The translations under genes were made by a program, and so were the position numbers. Below are positions 13,950 to 14,117 of a stretch of DNA of 14,117 nt, piece by piece (position 1 is the stretch's first letter; every line of letters begins with the position of its first letter). Below the pieces are notes generated by a model that did not search any database, had not been told where the DNA came from, and saw only the letters and a list, made by a program, of their open reading frames with translations. The stretch lies in contig JAZLJD010000033.1 in assembly GCA_045617725.1 (NCBI GenBank), positions 1 through 14,117 on the forward strand, in the 5' to 3' direction. This stretch comes from JAZLJD01 sp045617725. Lineage in GTDB: Bacteria; Bacillota; Clostridia; Lachnospirales; Lachnospiraceae.

Positions 13950-14117
13950 TCAGAATCCTCCTCAATGAGCTCATGGGGAGTACCTTTGCCGGAATTCAGA
14001 GCAGAAATTCCTTCACGCAGAAAAGCCATGTTGCTTTCACTGTAGAAAGGATCACTTTCAATAGAAAATGGAATTCGTTGTTCTCTTATTACCTTTTTGA
14101 CAAATACATTCAATAAT
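13946..14117 (-). CDS. RelB/DinJ-like antitoxin, 5'-truncated by the window edge
   Basis: Neutralises the YoeB toxin and probably represses its own operon. Only the last 56 residues are in the window. The first part, VFVKKVIREQRIPF, resembles the end of the ribbon-helix-helix domain of RelB/DinJ antitoxins. The C-terminal tail (SESNMAFLREGISALNSGKG, then THELIE-like TPHELIEED) is a toxin-wrapping segment of the kind seen with YoeB partners. The usual partner of E. coli YoeB is YefM, of the Phd fold, so a RelB-type partner is a mixed pair. The frame is open to base 14117; the start and promoter lie outside. Confidence 0.82.
   Translation of the reverse strand, partial: LLNVFVKKVIREQRIPFSIESDPFYSESNMAFLREGISALNSGKGTPHELIEEDSE

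Overview
The window reads as a chromosomal segment of a Gram-positive anaerobe of the Clostridia, most likely Lachnospiraceae. Three things suggest this: the gene content and protein style (pth-mfd order, PlsY, a Firmicutes-type Y-family polymerase with a small partner gene), strong AGGAGG-type ribosome binding sites, and near-consensus sigma-A promoters. This taxonomic call is an inference, not a search result. Almost all genes lie on the + strand. Only the toxin-antitoxin pair at the right edge is on the - strand.

Layout: (1) 1-3990, the 3' end of pth (peptidyl-tRNA hydrolase) and a complete mfd (transcription-repair coupling factor). (2) 4038-5954, a seven-helix membrane protein with a degenerate GGDEF domain and an intact EAL c-di-GMP phosphodiesterase domain, with its own promoter and a strong terminator. 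(3) 6090-8638, a two-gene unit: a PlsC-like acyltransferase with a C-terminal zinc ribbon, then a GltS-type sodium/glutamate symporter family protein, closed by a perfect 9-bp-stem terminator. (4) 8807-10380, a small unknown gene plus a DinB/UmuC-type DNA polymerase. They are driven by a strong promoter whose -35/-10 spacer holds a 12-of-14 match to the Gram-positive LexA box, so probably SOS-controlled. (5) 10474-11133, plsY, with a perfect TTGACA-N17-TATAAT promoter and a dyad just after the expected transcription start. (6) 11299-13502, a probable operon of a CofE-like (coenzyme F420-0:glutamate ligase family) protein and a GMP synthase that has only the ATP-pyrophosphatase and dimerisation domains, without the glutaminase domain. 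(7) 13692-14117, on the - strand, a YoeB toxin and a truncated RelB/DinJ-like antitoxin, converging on the previous operon with terminators between them.

The window combines DNA damage functions (Mfd; the SOS-type polymerase unit), phospholipid synthesis (PlsY and a PlsC-like enzyme) and nucleotide or c-di-GMP metabolism. The parts most worth a second look are the CofE-like/glutaminase-less GMP synthase pair, the putative LexA-controlled small protein-polymerase operon, and the plsY leader dyad. There are no RNA genes, CRISPR arrays or insertion sequences that I can see, and no gene-free stretch exceeds about 190 bases.
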